Both the position numbers and the translations under genes were made by a program. A stretch of 64,000 nt of DNA, taken from positions 108,913-172,912 of the forward strand of contig DFCS01000008.1 of NCBI GenBank assembly GCA_002367105.1, in the 5' to 3' direction. Numbering within the stretch: the first letter of the stretch is position 1; each line of letters starts with the position of its first letter. The stretch comes from Hungatella sp. UBA3048. GTDB taxonomy: Bacteria > Bacillota > Clostridia > Lachnospirales > Lachnospiraceae. This document shows, piece after piece, positions 45,264 to 54,058 of this stretch. Under the pieces are notes generated by a model. It saw only the letters and a list, made by a program, of their open reading frames with translations, had not been told where the DNA came from and searched no databases.

Positions 45264-46253
45264 TTACTCTTTCTTATTTCTCAACTTATTAGGAGACACT
45301 CCATAATTTTCATAAAATTTTTTATAAAAATAAGTCTGGTTAATAATTCCACAGCTTTCGCATATTTCATAGATTGCCATCTCTGTCCCATTAATTAATT
45401 TATAAGCCATATTTAATTGATATTCTAATTTTATTTTTGAAAACGATTTTCCTATTTTTTTCTTAATAAGATTACTCAAATAATTATAATTGTAGCCCAT
45501 ACTATCAGCTATATCTTCTAACGAACACGTTCTATAATTAACATTTATATAATTTAAAACTTTATATATTATTTCATCCATCTCCTCCATAAATTCCGAA
45601 TTTTCTTGTTCTGTTACCGCATTAAACAACAAGTGGAACAATACCCGGAAATAGTCATCCATAATATCTTCATAATTCACTTTGTGTTCTTTATAATATA
45701 AAGTACAAATACTTTCAATAACCATATTTAAAAGCCGATTATTATCATTACGAATAATGATATAACCATCTGATTTTTTAATTTTAAAGAAATTTCCAAC
45801 AAGAAATTGATATATTTGTTGATTCTTAGAAAAACTATTTAAAAAATCCAAGCTAAATAGTTCATCTTTAAACTCAATATTTAAAATTATATCATTTTCA
45901 TCTCTATAGCCAGTGCTATGTATAATCCCTTTCTGAATAAGTAATATGTCTCCGTCATTCAAAATAATTTCTCTGTTATTAACTTGATATACTGCTTTCC
46001 CTGAATATATAAAACAAATTTCCATATAGTCATGATAATTTGGATATAATTCTGTATATCTGCTTTCTTTCAAAACCATCAAATTATTTAATGCAAAATC
46101 CGGTGTAAAATTAAAATAATATAGATTATCTGCCATTTTCCTTATATATCTGTCGTTACTATAAAGACGGCTTAATTTTCCCGGATTTTCTTTATGCCAT
46201 TTTTCATTAGGTGTTTCTTTTCTAATAATACTATCTATTTCTGCAAAGTACAT
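45264..46253 (-). CDS. AraC-family regulator with N-terminal cupin domain
   Basis: A 329-residue protein. Residues about 60-150 form the cupin-like arm (YMEICFIYSGKAVYQVNNREIILNDGD in pieces), and the last 100 residues contain the two AraC helix-turn-helices (SLEDIADSMGYNYNYLSNLIKKKIG and IYEICESCGIINQTYFYKKFYENYG in pieces). It is transcribed in the same direction as the GH1-EIIBC pair, 135 bases upstream, and most likely activates it in response to the beta-glucoside. AT-rich. Confidence 0.88.
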   Translation of the reverse strand: MYFAEIDSIIRKETPNEKWHKENPGKLSRLYSNDRYIRKMADNLYYFNFTPDFALNNLMVLKESRYTELYPNYHDYMEICFIYSGKAVYQVNNREIILNDGDILLIQKGIIHSTGYRDENDIILNIEFKDELFSLDFLNSFSKNQQIYQFLVGNFFKIKKSDGYIIIRNDNNRLLNMVIESICTLYYKEHKVNYEDIMDDYFRVLFHLLFNAVTEQENSEFMEEMDEIIYKVLNYINVNYRTCSLEDIADSMGYNYNYLSNLIKKKIGKSFSKIKLEYQLNMAYKLINGTEMAIYEICESCGIINQTYFYKKFYENYGVSPNKLRNKKE

Positions 46254-46339
46254 AAATTATCTCCCCCTGATGACCTTGCTGCATTTTTTAGTTATTGTTA
46301 CTCGCTCTTAATAGCTTAACTTTCCCACCCGTAAATACG

Positions 46340-46850
46340 GGTATAATGCTTGATAAATCAAACGTAAACGCAACCGGCCGGTGTGTCGCTAAAAAACCAG
46401 CCCTTACGGCCGACCACAAACGGGCGGATCGCGTTTTCACTCAAGTTGTTCGAAAAACTGCACCTTCCATATTCCTGATATGTGGCAAGATACGGTGCCC
46501 GGCTGCGGATATATGTCACTGCCTTCGCCAGCCTGGAGCCTCTGGTCTGTGCCTGCTGTTCCAACCACGCCAAGAAGCCATCCGACAGGCTTCTCCTTCT
46601 CCAGGCGAGCCTTTCGGATGGCTTCATAGTTCCCGGCGTTCTGACTTATGCAGCACCTGCAGGGGGGGCTCATCAGCCATCACGAATGGCCGTGTGAGAT
46701 GTTTCCTCCGGAAGTAGTCATATATGGGACGGTAGAAGTCTTCTGTATTTGCATCAGCCAGTTGGCGAGCGTTGTCCGGCTGATATTTACCCCGCAATGT
46801 TTCCAGTCACGTTCCTGACGGGACAGGAGCATGCCGTTGAAATAACTTTG
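46340..46850 (-). pseudogene. IS66-family transposase remnant
   Basis: On the minus strand the fragments QERDWKHCGVNISRTTLANW (about 46740-46830) and FSNNLSENAIRPFVVGRKGW (about 46380-46450) are signature parts of the IS66 transposase catalytic region and C-terminus, with Glu of the DDE triad in NNLSENAIRP. They lie in different frames with stops between, and the N-terminal half and accessory genes are missing. A dead copy. Confidence 0.85.
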
Positions 46851-46925
46851 TATTGGCAAACTATTACGCTACTCAATACATTGTCATAATCCCTTCTTAA
46901 TTATCTGCATACAATATTCCAGGAT

Positions 46926-47609
46926 CTACATATGGAAACAAATTGTGAGCACTACCGTAACAACAATTGCCGGGACTAAATTCATTGATTTAAATTTTCC
47001 AATTCCAAGAAGGTTCATTGCAACAGTTAATAAAACTATTCCACCTACCACATTAATTTGATTATAACAAGTTTCTGTAAGTACCGGTTCTAAAAATGAT
47101 GAGGCTAGCGTGAGCGTTCCTTGATAAATTAGTAACACAATAGCTGCAAAAAGTACTGATATTCCTTTTTGAGCAGAGAAAAATATAGCAGCAATTCCAT
47201 CCAACAGACCTTTTGACATTAAAATGTCATGCTTTCCAAGTAAACCACTTTCTAATGAACCTAAAATTGACATTGATCCCATACAAAATAATAAACTTGC
47301 TCCAATAAAACCTGATGCGAACTCAGAATCTTTACTTGCAAATTTCCTCTGTAAAAGGTCACCAAGCTTTACAAATTTTCCATCCAAATCAATAGTTTCT
47401 CCGATAAAAGCGCCTACCGCCATTGAGATTAATACATTCATCGAATTTGCCTCAGCACGCATCGATGATATAGCAATATAAACTGTAATTAATCCTAATG
47501 ATTTTAGAACTATATCCTGTACATTTTCCTTCAGATATTTTTTAAATACTATTCCGATAACCGTTCCTGCAACAACCATCGCAGCGTTAAACATTGGTCC
47601 AAAAAACAT
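46926..47609 (-). CDS. DUF554-family membrane protein
   Basis: About 228 residues with six or seven membrane segments. The N-terminus NAAMVVAGTVIGIVFKKYL, then GAFIGETIDLDGKFVKLGDLL and GFIGASLLFCMGSMSILGS are characteristic of DUF554 (YdfK-like) proteins, whose function is unknown. The ATG at 47609 is chosen because AGGAGGTGA lies upstream; an earlier frame start has no ribosome site. Confidence 0.85.
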   Translation of the reverse strand: MFFGPMFNAAMVVAGTVIGIVFKKYLKENVQDIVLKSLGLITVYIAISSMRAEANSMNVLISMAVGAFIGETIDLDGKFVKLGDLLQRKFASKDSEFASGFIGASLLFCMGSMSILGSLESGLLGKHDILMSKGLLDGIAAIFFSAQKGISVLFAAIVLLIYQGTLTLASSFLEPVLTETCYNQINVVGGIVLLTVAMNLLGIGKFKSMNLVPAIVVTVVLTICFHM

Positions 47610-47687
47610 AATAAATTCACCTCCTCTAGATATTATAGTAATTGTAGCAAAAGATGTAAACGACAAATGTTTTCTGAAGAACAACAT

Positions 47688-48501
47688 ATTTACAGGCAGA
47701 TATGGATCAATAAGAATCGTTAAAGTATTTTTAAGTTACACCATTTCTGATAATTATAATTATCTAACAATTCAAATGATCAACAGTTTACATTCGGAGT
47801 CGTATTCGGTAGAACCTAGCATTTATCAGCTAAACCAATGCCTATATTAAAGCGTAATATTCGAACCGAATGTCCGCTAGCGTACGTATACCATTCTAAG
47901 GTTTTACTGAAAACCCTTTACTTTTCAAATATGCGACTGCCAATCTCAAAAGTTCCCCATTACTAACAGTATTTTCTATTGTGTCATTCCAAACACGAGG
48001 TGAATTGTGTCCTAAAATACATGTTTATTAGATAAGTATTTCTCCGCCAAAGGTAGTAGAAATTTCTGTATAATGGTGGTTATTGAATTTTTAAGATTAA
48101 AACTCATTCAGTGTAGTTTTGTTCGCTTAATATATTCTCATACAGTCGCTTCAATGACGAGCGGAATATAATCCTTGTTTCAAAGTATGCATTTACAATG
48201 CCTCTGTGAAGCACCAGAATGGGCATATTGCCATTTGAAGCTAAGGGAGGGGGTGAACGGCTAAATAAGGACACTATAAGCCATATATCTATAGCCTATA
48301 ATGCCCCTATCTTAATACTCAAATCGTTCAGTTATACAGGTCTTTTGTTTGCGTTTAATTCTACCCCATGAAGCATGTTTTAGTACTCCATGTGTACTCC
48401 ATTTTCATGATAAAACGTACTGTTTTACGATAATTTACAATACTTTTTCATTTACAAGTAATTAACTAAATTTGCGGAAAACCTTTTAAAATAAAGGGTT
48501 T
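47688..48501. other. Long AT-rich gap, no intact gene
   Basis: Over 800 bases without a supported gene. A minus-strand open stretch at about 47906-48020 (LGHNSPRVWNDTIENTVSNG and onward to a stop) looks like the tail of a decayed protein. A short direct repeat, TGGAGTAC, occurs twice near 48390-48403 (minus strand). This probably is the worn right edge of the accessory region. Confidence 0.4.
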
Positions 48502-49419
48502 TTATTCCTCCGCCTCCAGCAAATAAGGCGTGATCTGATATACATAGAAATTCAGCCAGTTCCCATACATGGTGTTCGCAGCATTCCTCCAATTAAGCAC
48601 CGGCACCGTATCGGGATCATCATTCTCATAATAATTGCATGGAATCTCAGGCTCCAATCCTTTATCCAAATCCCGGTGATATTCCCCGTCTAAAGCCATA
48701 CGGTCGTATTCCGGATGCCCCTGGACAAATACCTGCTTTCCGTCCCGGCTCATCACCAGAAGAATCCCGGCCTCTTTTGATTCCGCAAGAATCACAAGCT
48801 CCGGCTGCTTTTCAATATCCTCTCTCCTTACCTCTGTATAGCGGGAATGAGGAGCCATCACATAATCATCCAGACTTCGGACAAGGGGGACCTTCCGGTC
48901 CAAAACCTTGTGCCGGTAGATGCCTGACAGTTTACTCTCTCTCTTGTATTTCTGTATGCCATAATGGTAATAAAGCCCTGCCTGGGCCCCCCAGCAGATG
49001 TGGAGGGTACTGGTCACATGGGTTTTGCTCCATTCCATGATCTTCTTTAACTCTTCCCAGTAATTAACCTCTTCAAAATCCATGTTCTCCACCGGTGCAC
49101 CGGTGATGATCATACCGTCAAATTTTCTTTTCTTTACTTCATCAAAATAAACATAAAATTTATTTAAGTGGCTGGCTGACGTATTCTTGGAGGTATGGCT
49201 CTCCAGCATCAAAAAAGAACAGTCTACCTGCAGCGGAGTATTGGATAGGGCTCTGAGAAGCTGAGTCTCTGTCTCTTCCTTTACAGGCATGAGATTAATG
49301 ATCAGGATCTGTAGAGGACGGATGTCCTGGCTTAAGGCACGGTCCTCATCCATCATAAAAATATTCTCTTTTTCCAGTATGGCTTTTGCAGGTAAATCCT
49401 TTTGTACTTTAATCGGCAT
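48502..49419 (-). CDS. metA: Homoserine O-acetyltransferase (MetA type)
   Basis: A 305-residue MetA-family acyltransferase making O-acyl-homoserine for methionine synthesis. The catalytic Cys142 is in HICWGAQAG, and His236/Glu238 in VQGHPEYD. Residue 111 is Glu (GAPVENM), which in this family is tied to acetyl-CoA rather than succinyl-CoA use, so despite the common name (succinyltransferase) the enzyme is probably an acetyltransferase. It follows ligA by 3 bases. Confidence 0.92.
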   Translation of the reverse strand: MPIKVQKDLPAKAILEKENIFMMDEDRALSQDIRPLQILIINLMPVKEETETQLLRALSNTPLQVDCSFLMLESHTSKNTSASHLNKFYVYFDEVKKRKFDGMIITGAPVENMDFEEVNYWEELKKIMEWSKTHVTSTLHICWGAQAGLYYHYGIQKYKRESKLSGIYRHKVLDRKVPLVRSLDDYVMAPHSRYTEVRREDIEKQPELVILAESKEAGILLVMSRDGKQVFVQGHPEYDRMALDGEYHRDLDKGLEPEIPCNYYENDDPDTVPVLNWRNAANTMYGNWLNFYVYQITPYLLEAEE

Positions 49420-49422
49420 ATT

Positions 49423-51381
49423 TTATTCCTCCAGCATTGTTATGAAATCCTCTTCTGAAATAATGGGCACTCCTAGTTCCTTTGCCTTTTTATTTTTGGA
49501 AGAATTGGACGTAGTATCATTGTTGATCAAATAGGTTGTCTTAGAGGTCACCGAACCGGTAGCCTTGCCTCCGCGGGCTTCAATGGCTTCCTGAAGGGCT
49601 TTCCGGTTTTCATAGTGGTTCACGGAACCGGTAATGACAAATACCATACCTTCAAAGATCCCGTCCCCCCTGGCCTCCTTATCGCTTTCGATGCTTACCT
49701 CAGACAGCAGGCGGTCCACCATCTCATTATTCTTCTCTTCCTTAAAATAAGTGATCCAGGCATCCGCTAACACCTTGCCGATTCCTGGGACTGCGGTAAG
49801 TTCCTCTTCCCCGGCGGTACGCATCTTCTCAATATCAAACTTAAATTCCCGGCACAGCATTTTGGCATTTGCCAATCCAATACCCGCGATTCCCAGTCCA
49901 TAGATCAGCCTTGGAAGGGTGGTATGGGAAGCTTTTTCTATTGCTTTTATCAGGTTGTCGTAGGACTTCTTTCCAAATCCTTCCATCTGGGTGATAACTT
50001 CCTCATGCTGCTCTAAATGGAAAATATCCGCAAATTCCCGGATGAACCCGGCTCCGATAAATTTTTCCAGGGTCGCCTCTGATAAACCGTCAATGTTTAA
50101 TGCATCCCTGCTCGTAAAAAGGGTGAAACCTTTCAGCCGTTTGGCCTGGCAGTCCGGGTTGGTGCAGTATAAGCTTTTGACATCATTCACCTTGCGGATC
50201 TCCGTCTTTCCGCCGCAGACTGGACATTGTTCAGGGATCCGTATCTTTTTGCTTCTTGTCAGGTTATCGGCAATCTGTGGAATGATCATGTTAGCCTTAT
50301 AAACCGTAATTTCATCTCCTTCCCCCAGCTCCAGTGCCTCCATAATGCTTAGATTGTGAACACTGGCCCGGCTAACCGTGGTTCCTTCCAGTTCCACCGG
50401 GTCAAAGATTGCCACCGGGTTAATAAGCCCGGTTCTGGATGGACTCCATTCGATGTGGTCAAGTTTTGTCTCTTTGATTTCATCGGCCCATTTAAATGCA
50501 ATGGCATTACGGGGAAATTTGGATGTACGGCCAAGAGATTCTCCGTAAGCGATATCATCTAACAAAAGCACCAGGCCGTCTGATGGAATATCATAGCTGG
50601 AAATGGCTTTGGAAAACTCCTCTACCGCCTCAGGCAGGGTATCTCTGGTCACCATTTTAAAATCCACAACATCAAAGCCCTGTCTCTTTAACCATTCAAA
50701 CTGCTCTTTTCTGGAGTTTTTAAAGTCAACGCCCTCAGCCGTTACCAAGCCAAATGCTTTAAAATTCACATTTCTTTTAGCTGTGATCTGATTGTTTAAC
50801 TGTCTTACGGATCCGCTGCATAAATTCCTTGGATTCTTGTATTTAGCAGCAACCTCCTCGATCTCTTCATTGATCCTGTTAAAATCCGAATACTTGATTA
50901 CTGCCTCTCCGCGTAAAACCAGCTCTCCCTGATGAGATATATTTAAGGGAATGTTAGAAAATACTTTTGCATTATTTGTGATGACTTCGCCAATCTCTCC
51001 GTTTCCTCTGGTTACGGCCTTTTGAAGGGTTCCGTGGTTATAGGATAGAACTACGGTCAGACCGTCAAGCTTCCAGGACAGCACTCCGGTCTGGCCGCCC
51101 AGCCACTCCTGCAGACTCTCCGTGCTCTTGGTCTTATCAAGGGAAAGCATGGGAGTTTCGTGGGCCTCCTTTGGAAGCTCGCTTAAAGCCTGGTATCCTA
51201 CATACTGGGTGGGGCTTTGGGAAAGTATGATTCCAGTCTCCTCTTCCAGCTCCTTTAACTCATCATAAAGCCTGTCATACTCTAAGTTGCTCATGATTTC
51301 CCGGCTTTCCTGATAGTAAGCCTTTCCTGCTGCCGTCAAAACGGCTATCAATTCCTTCATTCTGTTTATGTTAACGTCCAT
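49423..51381 (-). CDS. ligA: NAD-dependent DNA ligase
   Basis: A 652-residue bacterial DNA ligase. In order: domain Ia with YYxxxxE-like AYYQESREIMSNLEYDRLYDEL pieces, adenylation Lys104 in KLDG, OB domain, Cys4 zinc finger (CPVCGG and CTNPDC), helix-hairpin-helix repeats (ALNIDGLSEATLEKF, VPGIGKVLA) and a C-terminal BRCT domain (about residues 575-650). Its start overlaps the pseudouridine synthase gene by 11 bases. All motifs look intact. Confidence 0.94.
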   Translation of the reverse strand: MDVNINRMKELIAVLTAAGKAYYQESREIMSNLEYDRLYDELKELEEETGIILSQSPTQYVGYQALSELPKEAHETPMLSLDKTKSTESLQEWLGGQTGVLSWKLDGLTVVLSYNHGTLQKAVTRGNGEIGEVITNNAKVFSNIPLNISHQGELVLRGEAVIKYSDFNRINEEIEEVAAKYKNPRNLCSGSVRQLNNQITAKRNVNFKAFGLVTAEGVDFKNSRKEQFEWLKRQGFDVVDFKMVTRDTLPEAVEEFSKAISSYDIPSDGLVLLLDDIAYGESLGRTSKFPRNAIAFKWADEIKETKLDHIEWSPSRTGLINPVAIFDPVELEGTTVSRASVHNLSIMEALELGEGDEITVYKANMIIPQIADNLTRSKKIRIPEQCPVCGGKTEIRKVNDVKSLYCTNPDCQAKRLKGFTLFTSRDALNIDGLSEATLEKFIGAGFIREFADIFHLEQHEEVITQMEGFGKKSYDNLIKAIEKASHTTLPRLIYGLGIAGIGLANAKMLCREFKFDIEKMRTAGEEELTAVPGIGKVLADAWITYFKEEKNNEMVDRLLSEVSIESDKEARGDGIFEGMVFVITGSVNHYENRKALQEAIEARGGKATGSVTSKTTYLINNDTTSNSSKNKKAKELGVPIISEEDFITMLEE

Positions 51382-52159
51382 CAGATATCTCCTTTTTCTG
51401 TTCTTTATAGGAACGATTCGTAGAGCCTTTTAAGGCCTCTTTCATCTGGTGGTACTCCCGTTTCGAAAGCTCCCGGTAAGCTCCGGGCTTTAACTCTCCC
51501 AATTCAACATTCATAATTCGCAATCGTTTCAGCATCCGTACTTCAAAGCCCAGCTGTCCGCACATTCGGCGGATCTGGCGGTTTAACCCCTGGGTCAAAA
51601 TGATACGGAATGCTTTTTCACCGGCCTTCTTTACAACGCAGGGCCTGGTGGTCACATTTAGCTCCGGCAGGAATACTCCCTTTTTCATATTCCGGATAAA
51701 TTCATCGGTTATCGGGCGGTTGACCTTTACTAAATATTCTTTTTCATGAGCATTTCCGCTGCGCATCATCTTATTCACCAGTGTTCCCTGGTTGGTCATG
51801 AGGATCAGCCCCTCGGAATCCTTGTCCAGACGGCCGATGGGGTAAATTCTTACAGGATAATCCACCATATCCACAATGTTGGGGGCACGGTCTTTATCCG
51901 ATGTTGTGCATACGATACCTTTTGGTTTATGAACTGCCAGAAGGACCGGTTCTTCCTTATGGCTATTATCTCCTTTTCCTGCGTGAATGGTGCGTCCGTT
52001 TACTGTAACTGACTGACCGGGTAAAACTCTCTGGCCAGGCTTAGCCGCCTGTCCGTTTATACAGACTTTCCCAGCCTCAATGAAGCGATCCGCCTCCCTT
52101 CGGGAACATACCCCTGCTTCACTTAAAAATTTGTTCAGACGGATTCCTTCTGTCTCCAT
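51371..52159 (-). CDS. rluF: 23S rRNA pseudouridine synthase, RluF/RsuA family
   Basis: A 262-residue enzyme with an N-terminal S4 RNA-binding domain (RLNKFLSEAGVCSRREADRFI in pieces) and an RsuA/RluB-type catalytic domain, with the catalytic Asp in GRLDKDSEGLILMTNQG. The motif LTQGLNRQIRRMCGQLG is close to RluF. First gene of an rluF-ligA-metA operon, behind a near-consensus promoter. The exact target uridine is not certain. Confidence 0.88.
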   Translation of the reverse strand: METEGIRLNKFLSEAGVCSRREADRFIEAGKVCINGQAAKPGQRVLPGQSVTVNGRTIHAGKGDNSHKEEPVLLAVHKPKGIVCTTSDKDRAPNIVDMVDYPVRIYPIGRLDKDSEGLILMTNQGTLVNKMMRSGNAHEKEYLVKVNRPITDEFIRNMKKGVFLPELNVTTRPCVVKKAGEKAFRIILTQGLNRQIRRMCGQLGFEVRMLKRLRIMNVELGELKPGAYRELSKREYHQMKEALKGSTNRSYKEQKKEISDGR

Positions 52160-52239
52160 GTTTCCTCTTTCCTGCCCGTACTTTTGGACATAATGGCATC
52201 CCCTTAGGGTTCTATATTTTTACTACATACTAAGTAAAA

Positions 52240-52268
52240 ATTATAGCATTACCGGGAAGTTACGTCAA
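52240..52268 (-). promoter_or_regulatory. Promoter of the rluF-ligA-metA operon
   Basis: On the minus strand TTGACG, a 17-base spacer and a perfect TATAAT lie about 80 bases upstream of the rluF start. Confidence 0.7.
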
Positions 52269-52377
52269 TTCATCTGCTTATTTTGAACGTGGTTTTCCCC
52301 TGCTCCCTTTGAATTCATATTTTATATTAAAAATGTCCGCATTTTATCTGAATTGTTCTTTCTGCCTATATCTACGG

Positions 52378-52406
52378 TTGAACTTTTGGAAATTCTAGTA
52401 TAGAAT
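52378..52406 (+). promoter_or_regulatory. Promoter of the bacteriohemerythrin gene
   Basis: TTGAAC, a 17-base spacer and TAGAAT lie about 43 bases before the start codon. Confidence 0.5.
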
Positions 52407-52448
52407 GGAAGAAGATGTAAATTTTAAAAAACATTAGGAGGAATTGTT

Positions 52449-52847
52449 ATGCCGTGGACACCGAATTTATCCGTAGGGATATCAATGATTGATGATCAGC
52501 ATAAAATGTGGTTTGCAAAAGCAGAAGCACTGTTTGAAGCAGGAAAAAACAACCGCGCAAAGGAATACGTTGGAGAGCTTCTTGATTTTTTGGATGATTA
52601 TACAAAAAAGCATTTTGCTGACGAAGAAAAATACATGATGAGCATTCATTACCCCGGTTATGCGGAGCAAAAGCAGGCTCATACCGCTTTCATTGCACAG
52701 TTGGAGAAATTAAGGAATGAATATAAATCCTCCGGGGGCAATCTTCTGGTGATTTTAAACGCCAATCAAATGGTAGTGGATTGGCTCACAAAACATATTT
52801 CTAACATGGATAAAAAAATTGGTGATTATGCAAAGAATGCACACTAA
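52449..52847 (+). CDS. Bacteriohemerythrin
   Basis: A 132-residue four-helix bundle that binds O2 at a di-iron site in the cytosol. Metal ligands visible are His18 (DDQH), His55 and Glu59 (KKHFADEE), His78 (QAHTAF), His116 and Asp121 (TKHISNMD). The usual additional His four residues before His78 is a Gln here (Gln74), an oddity that could alter the di-iron site. In anaerobes these proteins are thought to scavenge or sense oxygen. Monocistronic, with AGGAGG and its own terminator. Confidence 0.9.
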   Translation: MPWTPNLSVGISMIDDQHKMWFAKAEALFEAGKNNRAKEYVGELLDFLDDYTKKHFADEEKYMMSIHYPGYAEQKQAHTAFIAQLEKLRNEYKSSGGNLLVILNANQMVVDWLTKHISNMDKKIGDYAKNAH

Positions 52848-52858
52848 TCCTTTCAGAT

Positions 52859-52890
52859 GAAAAAGGGCGGCCCCGTTGGCCGCCTTTTTC
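52859..52890. terminator. Bidirectional terminator after bacteriohemerythrin and the HMA-like gene
   Basis: AAAAAGGGCGGCC and GGCCGCCTTTTT form a strong stem between two convergent genes, with A and T runs on both sides. Confidence 0.85.
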
Positions 52891-52900
52891 AATGTCCTGT

Positions 52901-53128
52901 TTATATAAACTTATATTTCACTTCACATCCGTAGGATATCCGGCTGCAGATGTTTACCACCCGCTCCATGACAGCGGATATTTTTCCTTTGTCCACATCA
53001 ATTTTCATTTCTTTTAAGTCTTCCGAGATTCTGATATCTTTCACCCCGTCAACCTTGGCAATCTCGCCCTCGATTTTTCTGGCTTTAAACCGGTCTGACA
53101 GGGAGTAAACGTGGTAGATCCTGCTCAC
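52901..53128 (-). CDS. Small HMA-like (heavy-metal-associated fold) protein downstream of feoB
   Basis: A 75-residue protein with the beta-alpha-beta pattern of HMA domains: a strand HVYSLSD, a helix RKIEGEIAKVDGV, strands KDIRISEDLKEMKIDV, and a second helix with Cys residues. The usual CxxC metal loop is absent, so metal binding is doubtful. It follows the feoB C-terminal fragment by 66 bases on the same strand and probably belongs to the original feoAB operon. It is now about 8 kb farther from the feo promoter. Confidence 0.6.
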   Translation of the reverse strand: MSRIYHVYSLSDRFKARKIEGEIAKVDGVKDIRISEDLKEMKIDVDKGKISAVMERVVNICSRISYGCEVKYKFI

Positions 53129-53194
53129 GCTTCACCCTCCTTTCCCATTCGGTATTCTACTCCTATTGTAGACAATCACAGGGAAATTTAAACA

Positions 53195-54040
53195 TCAGAG
53201 GAAAACCCTTGCAATGGTTGTGAATAAAAAGCATACCACAAATCCGGTTACTGTGGGAACCAACCAGGAAACAGCCGTCCATTTCATGCTTTGTGTCTCT
53301 TTCCGGATGGTAAGGCAGGTGGTGGAGCAAGGCCAGTGCATCAGAGAGAACAGCATGGTACTTACTGCAGTAACCCAGGTCCATCCATTGGCTACAAGAA
53401 GTTCTTTTAAGACGGACAGATCACTGATATCCCGAATGCTTCCCTCTGCCATATAAGACATGATGATAATGGGAACCACGATTTCATTGGCCGGAAAACC
53501 AAGGATAAAAGCCAGAAGGATAACTCCATCTAAGCCCATGAGCCTGGCTAAAGGATCCAGAAATCCGGAACAGTGGGCCAGCAGGGTCACATTACCAACG
53601 CTTATATTGGCCAGAAGCCAGATGACCAGCCCGGCAGGAGCCGCTACGGAAACAGCACGGCCTAACACAAACAGGGTACGGTCAAATATGGAACGCACGA
53701 TGACCTTACCGATCTGAGGCCTCCGGTAGGGTGGCAGCTCCAAGGTAAAGGAGGAGGGAACCCCTTTTAATATGGTAGCTGATAACAGCTTTGATATGAC
53801 AAGCGTCATGATAATCCCAAGGATAATCACACCTGATAAGATAGCCGCCGACAATATGGAGGAAAAAGCACCTGTGGCCCCTCCAACGAAAAACATGGTT
53901 ATAATGGCGATCATGGTGGGAAATCGTCCGTTACACGGCACAAAATTATTGGTAATCATGGCAATCAGCCGCTCTCTCGGAGAATCGATGATCCGGCAGC
54001 CGATAATTCCTGCCGCATTGCATCCAAACCCCATGCACAT
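53195..54040 (-). pseudogene. feoB: feoB, C-terminal part (displaced by the integrated element)
   Basis: The reading frame starts at the conserved CMGFGCNAAGIIGCRIIDSP segment of FeoB and continues through the second Gate domain and FeoB C-terminal membrane segments to a normal end, about 280 residues. Its apparent ATG (54038-54040) is the codon for the Met of the ALTM motif at the att core; there is no ribosome-binding site before it, because upstream sequence belongs to the element. Joined to the part at 62272-63579 it gives a complete, in-frame ferrous iron transporter. No further damage is seen, so it is interrupted rather than decayed. Confidence 0.93.
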
Positions 54041-54058
54041 GACAGCGGAAATTTATGC
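54036..54058. other. Attachment site at the recombinase end of the element
   Basis: The core CACATG (54036-54041) is followed by the element half-site: TGACAGCGGAAATTTATGC at 54040-54058 is the inverted partner of GCATAGATTTCCATTGTCA at the other end. The central CA is at 54038-54039. The flanking sequence to the left is feoB (GGGGTTTGG on the minus strand). The recombinase stop codon (54053-54055) lies inside this half-site. Confidence 0.85.

Noticed and set aside
47906..48020. Tyrosine-integrase tail at the right edge of the AT-rich island
   Set aside because: The stretch LGHNSPRVW loosely recalls the LGH motif of integrases, but the expected following Tyr-containing segment is absent and there is no upstream frame.
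53195..54040. An independent small membrane transporter gene beginning at 54040
   Set aside because: The ATG is the att-core codon of feoB, no ribosome-binding site precedes it, and the sequence is exactly the C-terminal continuation of the FeoB fragment at 62272-63579.
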